A DNA stretch of 64,000 nucleotides from Leptoclinus maculatus (taxonomy: Eukaryota; Chordata; Actinopteri; Perciformes; Stichaeidae): NCBI GenBank assembly GCA_032191485.1, contig JAVDOI010000006.1, forward strand, positions 7,923,556-7,987,555, written 5' to 3'. This document shows positions 19,950 through 37,459 of this stretch, in pieces. The notes below the pieces were generated by a model that saw nothing but the letters and a program-made list of their open reading frames with translations, was not told the DNA's origin and ran no database searches. The position numbers and the translations under genes were made by a program. Position 1 is the stretch's first letter. The number at the start of each line of letters is the position of its first letter.

Positions 19950-22761
19950 TAGGGTGAGAGCGGGAGGTAAGGCTGGCATACGGACATGCGGACAGATGCA
20001 GGGGGAAGAAAGAGACAGAGACAGGTTGCAAGCAAGGCTAGATTAAGGTACACTTCTAACAGTGGGAGCAGGTAGAAGATAAAAGAGTGGAGGGAAGAGG
20101 AACTGGCCACCACAGATGGGACAAGCACACGTCCTTCCTCTTTTTCTGATGTGCCAAACAACTCCAATGCCAGACGAACCATCAAGTAAACCAATAATCA
20201 GCATGTTTTGATATAGATTTTTTACTACTTTGATCAAAACCACATTCCTCCAGCCTTTACCGAGCTAATGAAAGCTTTTATGCTCGCTGTTCTAAACACT
20301 TTCCCAAAAAAAGAATTTTCTGAGAAAAGTCCTCCAAGGCACAGGGGGTGATGCAGTTAATGTTTACAGAAAGAGCAACCGCAGCTTGTCTGGAATAAAT
20401 ATGAAACTTCTGTTGAGTTTAAAACTTTTCTCCATAATGTCAACTTTTCAACAACTGAGAAAATCAGCCATGATTTCAGATTGACAACCTTGTATATAAA
20501 CGATTACAATGGGACATGAACAAAATATGGAGGTGTTAAGAAATAAATAAATAGAAGTAATAGATAAAAGCAATAAAAGGCTGTTAACTGTAGAAACTTA
20601 GATGATCCTAAGCACTCAGAGGAAGGTAAGCGCGCCCCAAATGAAAGCAATCGCCTCCTATCGTCTTCAAAAATGTAAGCCTGAGTAATTTATGAAAACC
20701 CATAAATACACACAAATTACAAACAATAGATCAGCAATGGTTGCAGGTCAATTAAATAGTCAATTGAATATGATGATTGTGTGTCTGATCGATCATTGAG
20801 ACAGATCACAGCCTTCTTTAACACATTTTTTGTCTCCACCCAACAATACAGTATATCCTTTTAGCATCAAAGACTACCTCCCCTGTGGGCTTGAAAGAAG
20901 TTTCCTTCTTCAGAGCACAGCGGCTGTGGTCAGCTTGAGTTAATGTCGATTACAATGTTTATAGTGGGAAAAAAGTGTAACAACATCCATAGAAACCAAG
21001 CCTGCAGTGAAATCCACTTGTCCATCCTTTGCTGTCATATTTCATAAGGCTAAATGCACTGCTTCTGTTTTGTTACTTGCTATGTATGAATGTTTGTATG
21101 TCCGTTTATTTAGAAACAGTGGTGATTTGAATGCTAACATGTTTACAGTAAGAGTGCTAACATGATGTTTATCAGGAAATATTTACCAAGTCTTATGCTT
21201 CGTAATTTACGGACAATGCATATAGTCCAAATCTATATAATTAACACAATGACAACAGCAAACTCACAAGAACCAGTCACATATATTCATATGACAACAG
21301 AGCATGACAAATCAATCCAGCAACACTGCAGCGGAACACGCATCCTGCTACACACTCGAGGGCCATTCAGATATTAGATGTAAAAAAACAAACGCAGTTC
21401 ACTTACCAAATGCTGTTCACTTAAAGACAAACTCCATCCTCCTTTCTTTGTTGACAAAGAGTTTAATCCCATGGTTAAATCCCAACTCACAAATCCGTTT
21501 CTCCTCCTCCTTCAGCCATTGAGTGTTAAAAAAAAAGCTAGGTAAAAAAAGAAATAATCTACACCAAGCAAAATGCTAAAAATTTCATAATTTCTTCCAT
21601 ATCTTTCAATTTGAACTCTTACTGCTCCGACTAAGCCTCTGATGGCTATTTTAAGTTTCGTTTCACAATAGTCATGTGCTCGCCCACTGACCAATCACAG
21701 CACATGCTGCACCTCACTGCAGAGCTGCACCTGGAAACTGAGCTGCACGTAATGCTGACGTAGTTGTAGGCCAGCTAGCAGGCTCTGGCACGTCAAAGAA
21801 TACGCCCAACATGTCAAACTAAAGATCTGATTGGTTGAACACTATGACAATCAACAATATCGTCCCCATTCACTTAAACTACACATGGATGCACTTGTGA
21901 GTCTGCAGACCTCGGGCCTCTCTTCTTACCTAGAGACACAGAGGTGAAATCTGATTGGATAAAAGCTCTACTTAAAACAAGCTGCACTGGAAGCAGAGCA
22001 ACTGAGGAAGACAGTAGCTGTGCAATGAGAAAATAAGATAATGGGAAAAATATTTTTATAAATTATAATACATGTAGTGTATTTAAGAAAAATTATTAAA
22101 TTATAAAATATCTATAACTTTGTGATTCTGTTTAGGCCAGCAGAGAAGGCTTTGCTGGCCCTGACGGCCCACCACTGGTGGACAGTAAGTGGATTCAAAG
22201 ATTTGAAACATCTTTCAGAAAGGCTGGTAAAACACCAGAGTTGTGCATCGCATGAGGATGATTTCAAGTTATGCCTACTAGGAACAATGAATGTCGCCTC
22301 TCAGCTGGACGGTGCTTACAGATTAAACATTACAACCATCAGACTGAAGAAAACAGGTCTGTTCTTGGCAGAATTAAAACCTGTATAAAATTTTGTGGAA
22401 AGCGCAAAATTGCCTTGCGTGGACATGACGAGTCTGCCGACTCGTGAAAGCCCTGGCATTTTAAGATACATATTTGAGACTATATGACATCGTCCTTTTG
22501 TGGTCCTATATGATAGTATGGTGATGTCATCAGATCTTCATCGTGTGATTTCAGATGGCATTATTCGGCTGAAATTTTGTCTTCACTGCTGTTGGTGATA
22601 AATTAGTCATGTTATGAGAGGTTGTGAGAGTATGGTTCAATGTGATATATCTATGGTATGTTTGGATTGCATCATCAAATTTTCTTGTATTGTATTGTGT
22701 GGCCCCACCAGAATTTTCATACCAAAATTGCCACTGGTACCAATTCATATTACAGTAATAA

Positions 22762-22797
22762 CAGTAATATAGCTCTACATCTAGAGCTATATTACTG
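22762..22797. repeat. Perfect hairpin, 15-bp arms
   Basis: CAGTAATATAGCTCT, a 6-base loop (ACATCT), then the exact reverse complement AGAGCTATATTACTG. Confidence 0.85.
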
Positions 22798-24261
22798 AAT
22801 TAATGGAAGCTGTTTGACTAAACTGTCTCGCTTTATTCCAGTTTCAGTAGATTTTCTTAAGGCAGTTTTATGTCAGCTTGTCTGTAAGTCTTCTCTCTGC
22901 TCAACTTTCAACCAATAATGATATAAACGGGAATTTTTTTGTGTCCGTTTTCGACACATTCAGCCAATTCTAAACAAGCTAGAGGTTGTGGTCCTTTAGC
23001 ATTTAATTAAAACATTACAAACCCTGATTGTGCACAATTTAATGCAACAATTAGTGTTTTTTTAAGGCAATAGGTCATAAAAAATTATTCTCATAAAAAA
23101 ATACATACTGCAACATAATTTAATGTGAAAACTGGAGCTTCATTATATTTATAAGGTTACTAGTAAGGAATCTGTGTAGTTACTCCCTCATAAGCCCCAA
23201 GTCTACATCTCAAATATCAAATTACCATAAGCGCTTAGAAAATGTCTGCGTTTGGTAGACTAGAAAATCATCCTGAGCTCTTGATTAAGAGCCCTGTGCA
23301 GATCAAATACACCCTCTCATTACATATAATTAAATAAGGTATAAATATGCATGAGCCAGTGATGAGCATCTCCATCTCTTGATCACTTTTAGGGGGCGAC
23401 CTTTTGCTCTTTCGCAGACACTGGAGCGCTGCGTCAAGGCAGGTGTATTCCAAAATAGAACAGTTATTAAAAATTCAAGCATGCGGTGGAGAAAAACACG
23501 CCCCACTGTTCAACACAAATCTAATTGCGCTGCCTGTTTCCTCGACTATCGTATTACCTGTTGGTGGGATGACGGATCGCTGAGCCTAAACAATGCTATT
23601 AGGATAGGATGCATGCAACTCGAATCCCAGGTTCGGTTTTGCAAGTAAACAACATTATTGTGATACTGGAGAGTGTGATTAATTATGATTATACAATTAT
23701 GATTATAACACAGGCAATGCACTAATGCCTCAGAGAACCCGAGGTATCTTCAATCTAAATGAAAGTAAAGTTGTGTGATCTAAAGATTTATTTGACATCA
23801 GTACTTTTTCTTGCACTGAAGTTTAATAAAAGTGTTAGATGGAAATGTAGCTGGTTAAACAAGAATGATTTATTGCCAAATTAAATCACCCACCATCCAC
23901 ACAACAAAGAATGATATGTGATCAAATGGATTAAGCTGTAATATTGCTGAATCAACCTTTACGGAAAAATAAATGGAAGACAATGGAAGACAAAAGAAAA
24001 ATGACTGTGTTTGTATGTGCAAGAGCATATGATGCGATATGATGAAGAAAACGTAATAACATAATCTACTGTGAATACATCAACATTTCTATTTATTTGT
24101 GGATGTGCGCATGCCGAAAAAAGCAGTTAGTTTTGAGATTTTTCTTTTTCGCCTGCTGTGTGTGGCAGATGGAGTCAGGCTCAAAGTGACATAGCTATAA
24201 AGCAACACCTGGTGAAGATGGGCTGGTCACTGTTACATCTGTGGCCATCAGGACTGAGTGA

Positions 24262-28439
<4,178 letters not shown>

Positions 28440-28589
28440 TTAAAGCGAGATAGTGTAACTTTAAATGAACAGCTGCCACTTTGGCCACAAGTAAGAATTA
28501 GCAATATGTGGTGCTAACAATAGCCACCCTAAGCTCTGGGTCATACCAGACCAAATAAGACTGGTACTGTTACATAGTCTGACTTTAAA
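28440..28589. mobile_element. MITE-like element, family B
   Basis: The ends TTAAAGCGAGATAGTGTAAC (28440) and GTTACATAGTCTGACTTTAA (28569-28588) are inverted copies. Element length is about 150 bp. Confidence 0.65.
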
Positions 28590-30114
28590 CAGCACATGCA
28601 TGTCATGATTTCATTTGTCAGTGTGGTTTACTTCAAGGTTTAAAAGAGTAAAACAGTTGCATTACAGTTAGATAAATAATCATTCACTGATATTTACTTA
28701 ATGACTCCCTGTAATGGGAGAGAGCTGCAAGTACTGCTGTTACCATTGAGAATCAACACCTAGATTAAACCAGAGTCAGTTTGTATAAATCTGTGGGTAG
28801 TCACTTGCTGCTATACAATTACTGATGGACAACACCACAAATTTTGTTTTTGATCCAATACCAAGTATTAGCAGTGTATGTTTCGCCGACATGGACGATG
28901 TCAACATTCTGCAATAATAAGGATACAAGGCAGGAGCTTTAAGACACTGTTTCAGATATGTGGATGACACATGAGTGGAAAAACAGAACCTGCAAGGTAG
29001 TGGCTTTCACAAAACACATCAGCTCAGTGAATGATGGCATCAATTTTACAGCAGACGACACGTCAAACAACAAACAGGCGTTCCTACTGTGCTGTCTCCC
29101 GGAAAAAGTTTTGAAATTGAGTACCATTCCCACCGTTCACTTGATAAATTAGGTGTAGCTCAAACCTTGCACCACCAAGCAGAAACAAACACTGACTTTG
29201 ACGGCTCTCACATGACTACCGATTATCAAGTCAACAACTTCCACGTGACATCGAGGTGTGAATGAAGCACAAAATGTTTGGCAACCATTGGTGAAATGTG
29301 TTTGGACCATTGAGGCTTTCTTCTTCATGTGTTTCTTTTGATGCATGCAAGTAAACTGTATGCTCAATCTCCAGATTAATTCTGATGTGTTTGGACGATA
29401 TTTTGGTATTACCGCAACCTCTGAGTGCAGGGGACTGTGTTGATTCAGTAAGTGGAAAGCAATTTGATAAAGCAGGGCGTCATGGGTAGGTATGAAATGC
29501 ACTACAACAGCGAATCTCTTCTTTGACCATAGGTGATTGTAATTGTGTGATTCTGTAACAATTTAGCAGTAGATGAAAAAATAAATGGGATCAGTATTTT
29601 TGTGCGAAACAGAGGAGGGAGACAGCATTTTTTTATATTTATCACATTGATCCCACTCTTTTGAAAATCAATAGTTTGCTAAATGACACAGGTATTACAG
29701 GATCAATACTTATGGAATTGATCCGTTCATCACTACCTGCAAGCTCACACAAGCCATTTGTACACATATCGAAAGGTCAGAAGCCAAAGTAAACAAAGTA
29801 TACTAATAACTACGAGGAGCATTTTGCCCATTTATTTCTTGAATTTTTCCTTAAAATCATCATTACAAAAATGCAAATAGAAGTGTTTGAGTGCTTGCCA
29901 TATCTTACTTGTGAATCCCATGAAACTTTGCTCCTGGCTGGTAGATAACTACTTTTACTAAAAAAGATAATGAAGAGGGCCTGTTCTTTTCTTCATTCAA
30001 AACATTTAGCCAGGAACAGAGACAGATATTTTACCTGGAGTTAGTGAGCCAGATCGGAGCTAAAGATTGAGTGAGTAACACTTACTGTAGCCTACATTCA
30101 ACAGGCGGCGACGA

Positions 30115-30227
30115 ACAACATAAGCACAGGTGTAATTGATAACATTAATGATGGAAGAATTCAGGGTGTACCAGTTCCGAGCCATCATTAATGTTATGTG
30201 TGTCACCTGTGCTTTTCCAACTACAGT
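30115..30227. mobile_element. Inverted pair of family A units
   Basis: AGCACAGGTG...TAACATTAATGATGG at 30123-30154 is repeated in reverse at 30182-30212, around a 27-bp loop. The same core occurs at 3102. Confidence 0.7.
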
Positions 30228-32591
30228 AAATAAAAGTGTCTGCTGTGTAAAGTGTGTTTCAGTGACTGTGTGGTGGTCACCATTGCTTTCAGCAGCTTTA
30301 ATTGGGTTGTTTTTCCCTACCTGTGCGGTAGCAGTACTAAACAAGTTGTTGTAAATTGACTTTGTAAATTGAAACAAAACAAAAACTTAACAAAACTACT
30401 TGGTTAGGTTCAGTAAAATATCATAGTTTGGCTTAAAATAGTATGTTTGTTACATTCGTTTGTGATGAAAATTAAGATAAGTCAACATTGACTTTTGGTT
30501 TCCCACAGGACATGAACGGTGGTCTCCTGGATGAAAGTCCTGTGTTTGTTTGAGCCACACATCCACCCCGACCTACCTACATGGACTTCAGCGGACTTTG
30601 ACTAGAAACATATTTGTGATACGCCAAAAACAAACGTAATCTGGGAAAACAATATAGAGGATAGATGAATAAGTCACTGAAAGGAAGAAAAGTGTGAGTG
30701 AAATTTTCAAGTGTCTCTGATGGTTTTCTTCGGGATAACTTTAACGCATTTTCTGTAGGTTACGATTGCACAATTATGACATTTATGATGATTGCACTTA
30801 ACCTAAAAACAAATACAAGCGGACTAACAAGCAGGTAAAACACCCATTCGTATGAGTTTCCTTTAAAACTCTCTCAAATATCAATCGAACAGAATGCCTC
30901 GCAGAAGTGTGAGGAGGCTTTGAAGAAACTGTGACAGATAGCCATGGTGTTAGAGCCATGAAAGCTAGAAACCCAGCATAGAGCAGAGGGCCACAACAAT
31001 GTCAGTCTCCTGGGTTACCCCTTCTTTGAGAAAATAAGAAGGCCTGCAGGGCAAGAAAAAACGGGTCAATATCACAGTGTTTTTCAGGAAGGCATTTGGG
31101 TGTATATATGTTTGAATAACATCCGGAGGGGTTTTATTGATCAACACTACAGCATGAAAGAGAAAGGTCCCGCAATGGTTTCAAATTGTTCCTAAATTGC
31201 TGTCAAATGAATGCCACTCACATTAGGTTAGCTGCATTGAGGGAAAGGAGAGAGAACCATGTGCACGTGATTTTAAGTAATTGTTTTAATGTGCTATTAT
31301 TCAGACTGTTAAAATATTAAATTAAACGTTTTTTCTATATCTGTGACCTTCTTGCATTCACTAGCTGTTCCCTATATATGTAAACAGATACATATTCTGC
31401 TCTGATCATATATGCATAATTTAGCACCTTACCAAAATAAAACAGTTATTCATTTACCAGGTCATGTTATTGTTATGTTCGTGGGAAAGTTAGCTTCATT
31501 GCTGTCATTTTTTAATCAACATCACTGATTTTGTCACCATTGATCAGTGACAACAGCAGCTCTATCTTATCTGCTCCCCACAGAAAAAAAACAACACACA
31601 ACCAACGCTGGTGTGGTGACATGAATTGTAATTTAGAAGTAGCTTTGCACCCCTGACTTAAGAAAGCAGAGGAAATTAAATCATGTAACTCAGGGGTTTC
31701 TTTTTCAGTGCAGAGCCCAAATTAGAAATAGTCTCTCATCCTCGGATACCGTCTCATTAATATTTATTGGTACTTTTACTTTGTCGCAAGACACTAAAAG
31801 CAGAGCCGTGACCCACTTTAGGTCTGATCCATACTTTAAGAATATATATATATTATGCTCCATTTCAGATGCGGTAAAATATCCTAGTATTAAAAATAAG
31901 CTGTAAAAAAAATAAGATCTCAGTGATATTAAATCCCTGTTAGTGGACACGGCAAAGCAGAATATTAAAGTCAGGAGAGTGAGAGATGGCAGGGAGGCAG
32001 AGACTGATAAACAGAAAGAGAATATGTGTTATCAAACTAGCCAGAAGGGGAATCAAGTCCCCTGTCCCTATCCATATGTTACTAAGGTGATGTTCCATGA
32101 CATCCATCTTGACTCCGACACCTGCCAGCCGGAGCTTCTAGCACTGTTCCCCCGCACGTCCATCTGGACCACTACTACCAGTGACAGCTGGAAAACAGGA
32201 CAGGAGGAAGAGGCAAAAGTAAACACCGCCAAATATGAAAAGAAAATAGCCCGTACTTAGGTCTTTTTTCCCCTTTGAGAGTTCAACAAAATTGTTGTAG
32301 CTATCATATCGGGAGCAATTCTGTTATGAGGCATGCATGCAAGGTGTTCTTTTGGAAATGAGGTTTAATGACGTATTCCTTCATCCCAGCTTGAATAGAG
32401 AGTTTGGCTGTGACTCTAAGCAGCTCCCTGTCTGTTAAAGATAGATCAGCAGGCAAGACAAGGAGAGAAATAACAGAGGAAACAGAGGAAGAAAGAGAAA
32501 AGCCGTTTTGTCCCTGTCGCCCTATTAATTTGAGGAGAACTAGGAAATGCCTGCAGGATTAAATGTGCTACTCCCACAGCTTTTTTCCTCT

Positions 32592-32594
<3 letters not shown>
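30228..32594. other. Non-coding, no gene recognised
   Basis: AT-rich DNA with only short, unsupported frames. Confidence 0.5.

Positions 32595-32639
<45 letters not shown>
32595..32639. repeat. (CT)n microsatellite
   Basis: Forty-five bases of CT dinucleotides. Confidence 0.95.
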
Positions 32640-32643
<4 letters not shown>

Positions 32644-35600
32644 TCAAATTAAAGGATGGGGTGGAGGGGGAGGGTGCTGGGTGGGGCAAGGAGGAGGGTG
32701 GAAAAAGAGAAGAAAGGTGTTAATTGCTTGCCAATCGATAATTCTATAATTACTTTGTGACAAATGGCTGGCTTGCGGTGCTAGGGTAGGTTCAGAGGAG
32801 GGTGGGGAGCTTGGTCAGTGGGTGGGGATGTTAAAAGGGATTGGCCATGATCAGGAACGGAAATATTTGCTTTTGTGCCTACAAGCCTGGCCGCCCCAGG
32901 GATTTGTGACAGGGAATTTATGTCAGGTTTAAACGTGAAGCCAAGCCTCCCTGGAGGGGGGCTGTACACACATGCACATAATGACACTCACACTACACAA
33001 AGTAGTTTCTGCCTCATCATACTTATACCTGATATTCCTCCTTAGATTGAATGAGTTAGAAGATCCCTTTATATCTGCAGTACACGAAGAAACAGCCACA
33101 CAGAGTATGAAAACATATTAAAGATAGTTCTGGCAGATTATCATTTTTGCGCCATTAAAATGTCAGACCGACTCAAGAGAAGAGCGGGCTGTCAAAGGAA
33201 ACCGTCTGCGAGTGGTCTGAATTTGGCTAGAAGACTTTGAGTCTACTACAGCCTGTCACAGTTCACTATCTCCCAATCACAGTTTCATTATGCCAGCCAA
33301 GCATGAAGTGATGGGAGTCTCTTCTAGCCGTAGGGGGAGCTTTAGGCAGACAGCAGGTGGGCTATCTGCAGACCTGTACAGGTCAGGGCACCATGACACC
33401 TGGCGCCCCCTAGCTGCTACGGCGGGGCGGGGGAGGGTCATAGGGGCCAACCGGAGATTGATGGCCCACCTTCACTCATGTCAAATCACCTGTCAGCACG
33501 CCCCTGGCATTGAATCCATTTTGTTCGAGGCCACCATTAACCTTGGACCAGTTGGATTCATTCCCTCTCTCCTAGGACCAGGCCCCCGCAACCTTTGTCT
33601 ACTACAGCTGCCAAACTAGTTACTGGGCTCAACTTTTATCATGTTCACTGAGCTTCCATCAACACGGCAGACTTTTCAACAGCAAACAAGGAAAAAGTTG
33701 ACACTGAGTTGTGCTTTCTCGCCCAAATCTTTTGGACACAGTAAGGCTGCATTTGATTATTGGGAAACAATAAGACTGAAGCTTCATGTGTCATTGATTT
33801 TGGCTTAATTGATCCAAAGTATTTTCTGAGCCTTAAAAAAGCCACTTAACCCCCCCCTATTCGGCCACTGTACCCACATTTGGGTAAATGCATTGTATTG
33901 TCGTTGTCACATCCTGTTGTGCAGCATGACATCATCAGCGTTTGATATTGTATGTATGATCCATCTATAGATGAAGCATGGTTATGAGCAGATGTTTGAT
34001 CATTTCACAGGCCTATAAAAGGGTGATTGGGCTGCCAGTGGCCGCTGTAATATTGATTGATGGTGGGCAGGTGGGGGCCACAGTGCTGCCCTCAGACAGA
34101 CTCTGTTTATTTATACAGTCTGCCGTCTGCCCACCTTACCCACCATAGGGCTACATTCACTGAATTTACAGTCGTCAGGAGAGAAAAAATATGCTAATGA
34201 CGCCACGTAGCCCTGAGGAGAAACAAAAACATTTTCAATCCAAACTTTCCACGGACGTATAGGTTATATCGGGCGGGATCTCGTGCACATTCACCACCAA
34301 TCCGCCGTATACAGTTTCTCAACCATTATTTGCTACCCTGTCCGCTGGGACATGCATAAATTGGATCCAGTAATGAGAGGCAGTAATGAATGTCTTTGAA
34401 TGTTTGGTCTTGATTTTCAAATACATATTGCTGATATTATTGTTCTGGGTGCTGCGCCTTGGGGTATTAAATGGAGCTTCTTCGTATAAAAAAATGGACT
34501 GTTGAACATGCAAAGGAAGCATTATTTCATTATGGCCAACCTTCCAACAAGCTTATTCAAATTAGGAATCTGTGTGACCACTGAGTGGACATTTGCATCA
34601 TCTACACGGTACCCACTATGACTTCAGCATCTTATCTTTATAAGATGTTGAACGCACTGTAAAATCTTGATAACATTCTGCAATATTAAAAACAAGTATC
34701 AGTGTATATATTCCACTGCTGTGACACAACATGAGAGAGGGTAGATAGTCCTCTTCACACCATTAAGGATGCTGAATAGTGAAGTCCTTGTTCCATTCCA
34801 ATTTTCTAAGCTTTGAAGGAGTCAGTGGTTGGATGTGGGCTGCCTCACAGAGCGTGTCTTCTGTTCCACTGAGCACACAGTAGCTTAGGGATCAGCCTGT
34901 GTCCCCGACAGGAATGTGTGCCACCGAGTGTTGGCCTGTCCACTGAACAGAGCCGCGAGCCTCAGATCAGTGGCATTGGCTGGTCTACGGGTTGCTCTTT
35001 ATGGCTGTGTCGCTGAGTGGCTGGCTCTCCGCTGTGCACACGGCAGCCCTCCAGATGGATGTTGGGACAGCGGAGGCCACAGGGCTGAAAATCCCATCAA
35101 GCAGCAGTTCCAGGCCCTTGCACTGAGAAGATGAAGCGCACCAGCACGCCAGAGGACACGGGCCAAACCCTTGCGCACCTCCATTGCCCCCCAACCCCAA
35201 TCCCTTCATGCTCCTCTTTCCTTCCTCCCTTCGCTCATCTCTTCCCCTTTTTTCATCCTTTCAGTGGAGAAGACTGCAAGCCCAACCAGCCAGAATATGG
35301 AGTGTGGCCCTCGGGGTCTGTGGCCCTCGCTTGTTAAATAAAGGAGCTGACTGGCTGATTGATAGACCCTCAGCAGTCCCTGCACCTCGCATGTTTTCCG
35401 GTTCTCTGCCTTATATATGAATCCTTTGTTGGCCAGGCCTGTGTTAGCGTTTGTTAAATGCAGTGTTTGATGGATGGGACCAATTTTCCTCCAAAACCCA
35501 GATGAGCCACCTAAGCACCTTTCCCCCTCCCTTGGTTTCTCCCCAGGTAAACCCCATGAGCATGAGGGGACAGGAGTGTTCTAAAACGGTATCAATCAAA

Positions 35601-35894
35601 CAACCTTGTGCACGGCTGTAGCAGCAGCGCAATGTTTCAATTATGCATCTGTTCCTCAGTGGCTGACATTTCGTTCAACCTCTTACCCCCACCAAGGCAC
35701 AGAGGAAGTGCCCTGCCTGTTGTCTTCCCCTAAGTCCTTAATTTTACTGTTTAAGCATATCTGTCGCCGTTTTCCTTAACTTTATACTATCTGCATACTC
35801 AAGAGAGCTTTATTGTCGTCATCTGCAACAACAAAATTACAGTTGCAGTCAGGTGCAAAGTCTATGGCTACAAACCACCGCTGGCTGCAACTTG
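32640..35894. other. Non-coding, with several candidate regulatory blocks
   Basis: Blocks at 32715-32945 (GTTAATTGCTTGCC, CAATCGATAATTC), 33955-34150 (TATTGATTGATGG, a HOX-PBX-like word) and 35445-35655 (TTTCAATTATGCAT) are interspersed with the CTCF-like site. No exon was found. Confidence 0.4.
33400..33418 (-). promoter_or_regulatory. CTCF-like motif
   Basis: The minus strand reads GCAGCTAGGGGGCGCCAGG, a close match to the CTCF core (CCASYAGRKGGCRS). It lies in non-coding DNA between the regulatory-looking tract and myorg. Confidence 0.5.
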
Positions 35895-36180
35895 TGATCA
35901 AATTATTTTCCAATTATTTTCTTGGTTAAGTTGATCTGTAAGATGTCAGAAAATAGTTAAAAACCCCATAGTAATCTCAAGGTGTTTGATTGTTTTGTCC
36001 AACCAACAGTCTTAAAACCAAAGTCGTTTGGTTTAGAAAAGAAAAAGAAAAGAAGAGCAGCACATTTAATAGCTGGAACATGAGAATCTTCAGCAACTGC
36101 TTGAATAATTGATCAAAAATAATTGCTGATTATTTTTCTAATTCGACTAATCAATTAATCGACTTATTGTTTCAGCTCAA
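35895..36180 (+). mobile_element. ATTAATCGATTA-type dispersed repeat
   Basis: Words in order: AGATGTCAGAAAATAG, TTTTGTCCAACCAACAGTC, CTAATTCGACTAATCAATTA and TGTTTCAGCTC. These match a widespread teleost non-autonomous repeat. Confidence 0.6.
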
Positions 36181-37368
36181 GCTAAGATATAAGAAAAACA
36201 CCAAATGTAAAAATACTAAAGGAAGCCAATAAAAAAAAAAGAACAGTGTACCAATAAAGAGTATCAAGAGTCAAAAATAAATAAGATATGAAAAAAACAA
36301 ATATGTAAGTGGACTTACACACTGTAATACTAAACCCAGTCATAAAGTTAACAAACAAACACCGACTATCTCCTGCCCCCGTAATGCCAGAGGCGTGCTC
36401 TGAAATCCACAAAGGCTGCAGAGGAGTGTAAGTCTGATGCAGTGCAGCGAACCGACAGGTAAAAAAAAAAGATAAACAGATGCGAGGCAAGTCTCAGGGG
36501 TGTCGGGTTCATTTGTTACCTAGCGAGGACAGACATATTCCTGTCAGACAAGCCATGGCAGCACCAGATGCGAGGTCATTCTAGTTACGGAGTGAAAATC
36601 TTGGGTTAAGGACAAAGATTCACACTTCACACAAGAGACAGCCATGGGGTTTTATTTCCCCTGTGGCCCTCTACAATAAACGCTCATTCTGGCTCCAAGA
36701 AGCTGGAGCACTTTTTTAATAAAAACTGAAGCTTATTCATCATACTCTGTCTATTGTTCATTTTGCTTTATAATTGTAATCTAACTGCAACTTTCATGAT
36801 GGATTCAGTAGTTTCAATGTTTATCTCCAATTATTTCAGTGATCATGTTTAATAAGTTGTTTGCAATATATATTATTCATTGTGGCTGAAGTCTAGCTGA
36901 ATTAGGCTGTACAAATTACAACATAAATTGAGGTAATGTTATGTCAAATCTTTGGCACTTTAATTCACAAAAACATACATTACAACGCTGTGATTAAAAA
37001 AAAAAAATAGTTTACACTCATTTTTTGATAGTGGTCATTATTTAAATTCCAAACAACTGAGGACATTAACTGATTAGAAAAGCAAGTTTGAAATTGCAAA
37101 AGATGCATCTGTTTGTAGTGTTTTATGGTTGTTGTTGTTCCGAGCACTACTTCTCTCTGTGTGTAATATATATATATGGCTTACTGGAGAGGACAGACAG
37201 CAGACTCATGGAAGGAGGATATGGGAAGGTACTTGAGACACACTGGCTCCTAACCAGAACAACTGGCGTCTCTCCTCTGCAGATGGACACACAGGTGGGC
37301 TCACAGGTGGGGAAGGAAGGGGGAGAAGGGCTTTGCCAGTTTTTGTGTCCTGCTTGGTGTGTAGTGTG

Positions 37369-37459
<91 letters not shown>

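Noticed and set aside
21500..22400. Possible DNA transposon with GGCCAGCA...TGCTGGCC words
   Set aside because: No convincing terminal repeats or transposase, so it was only mentioned in the gap description.
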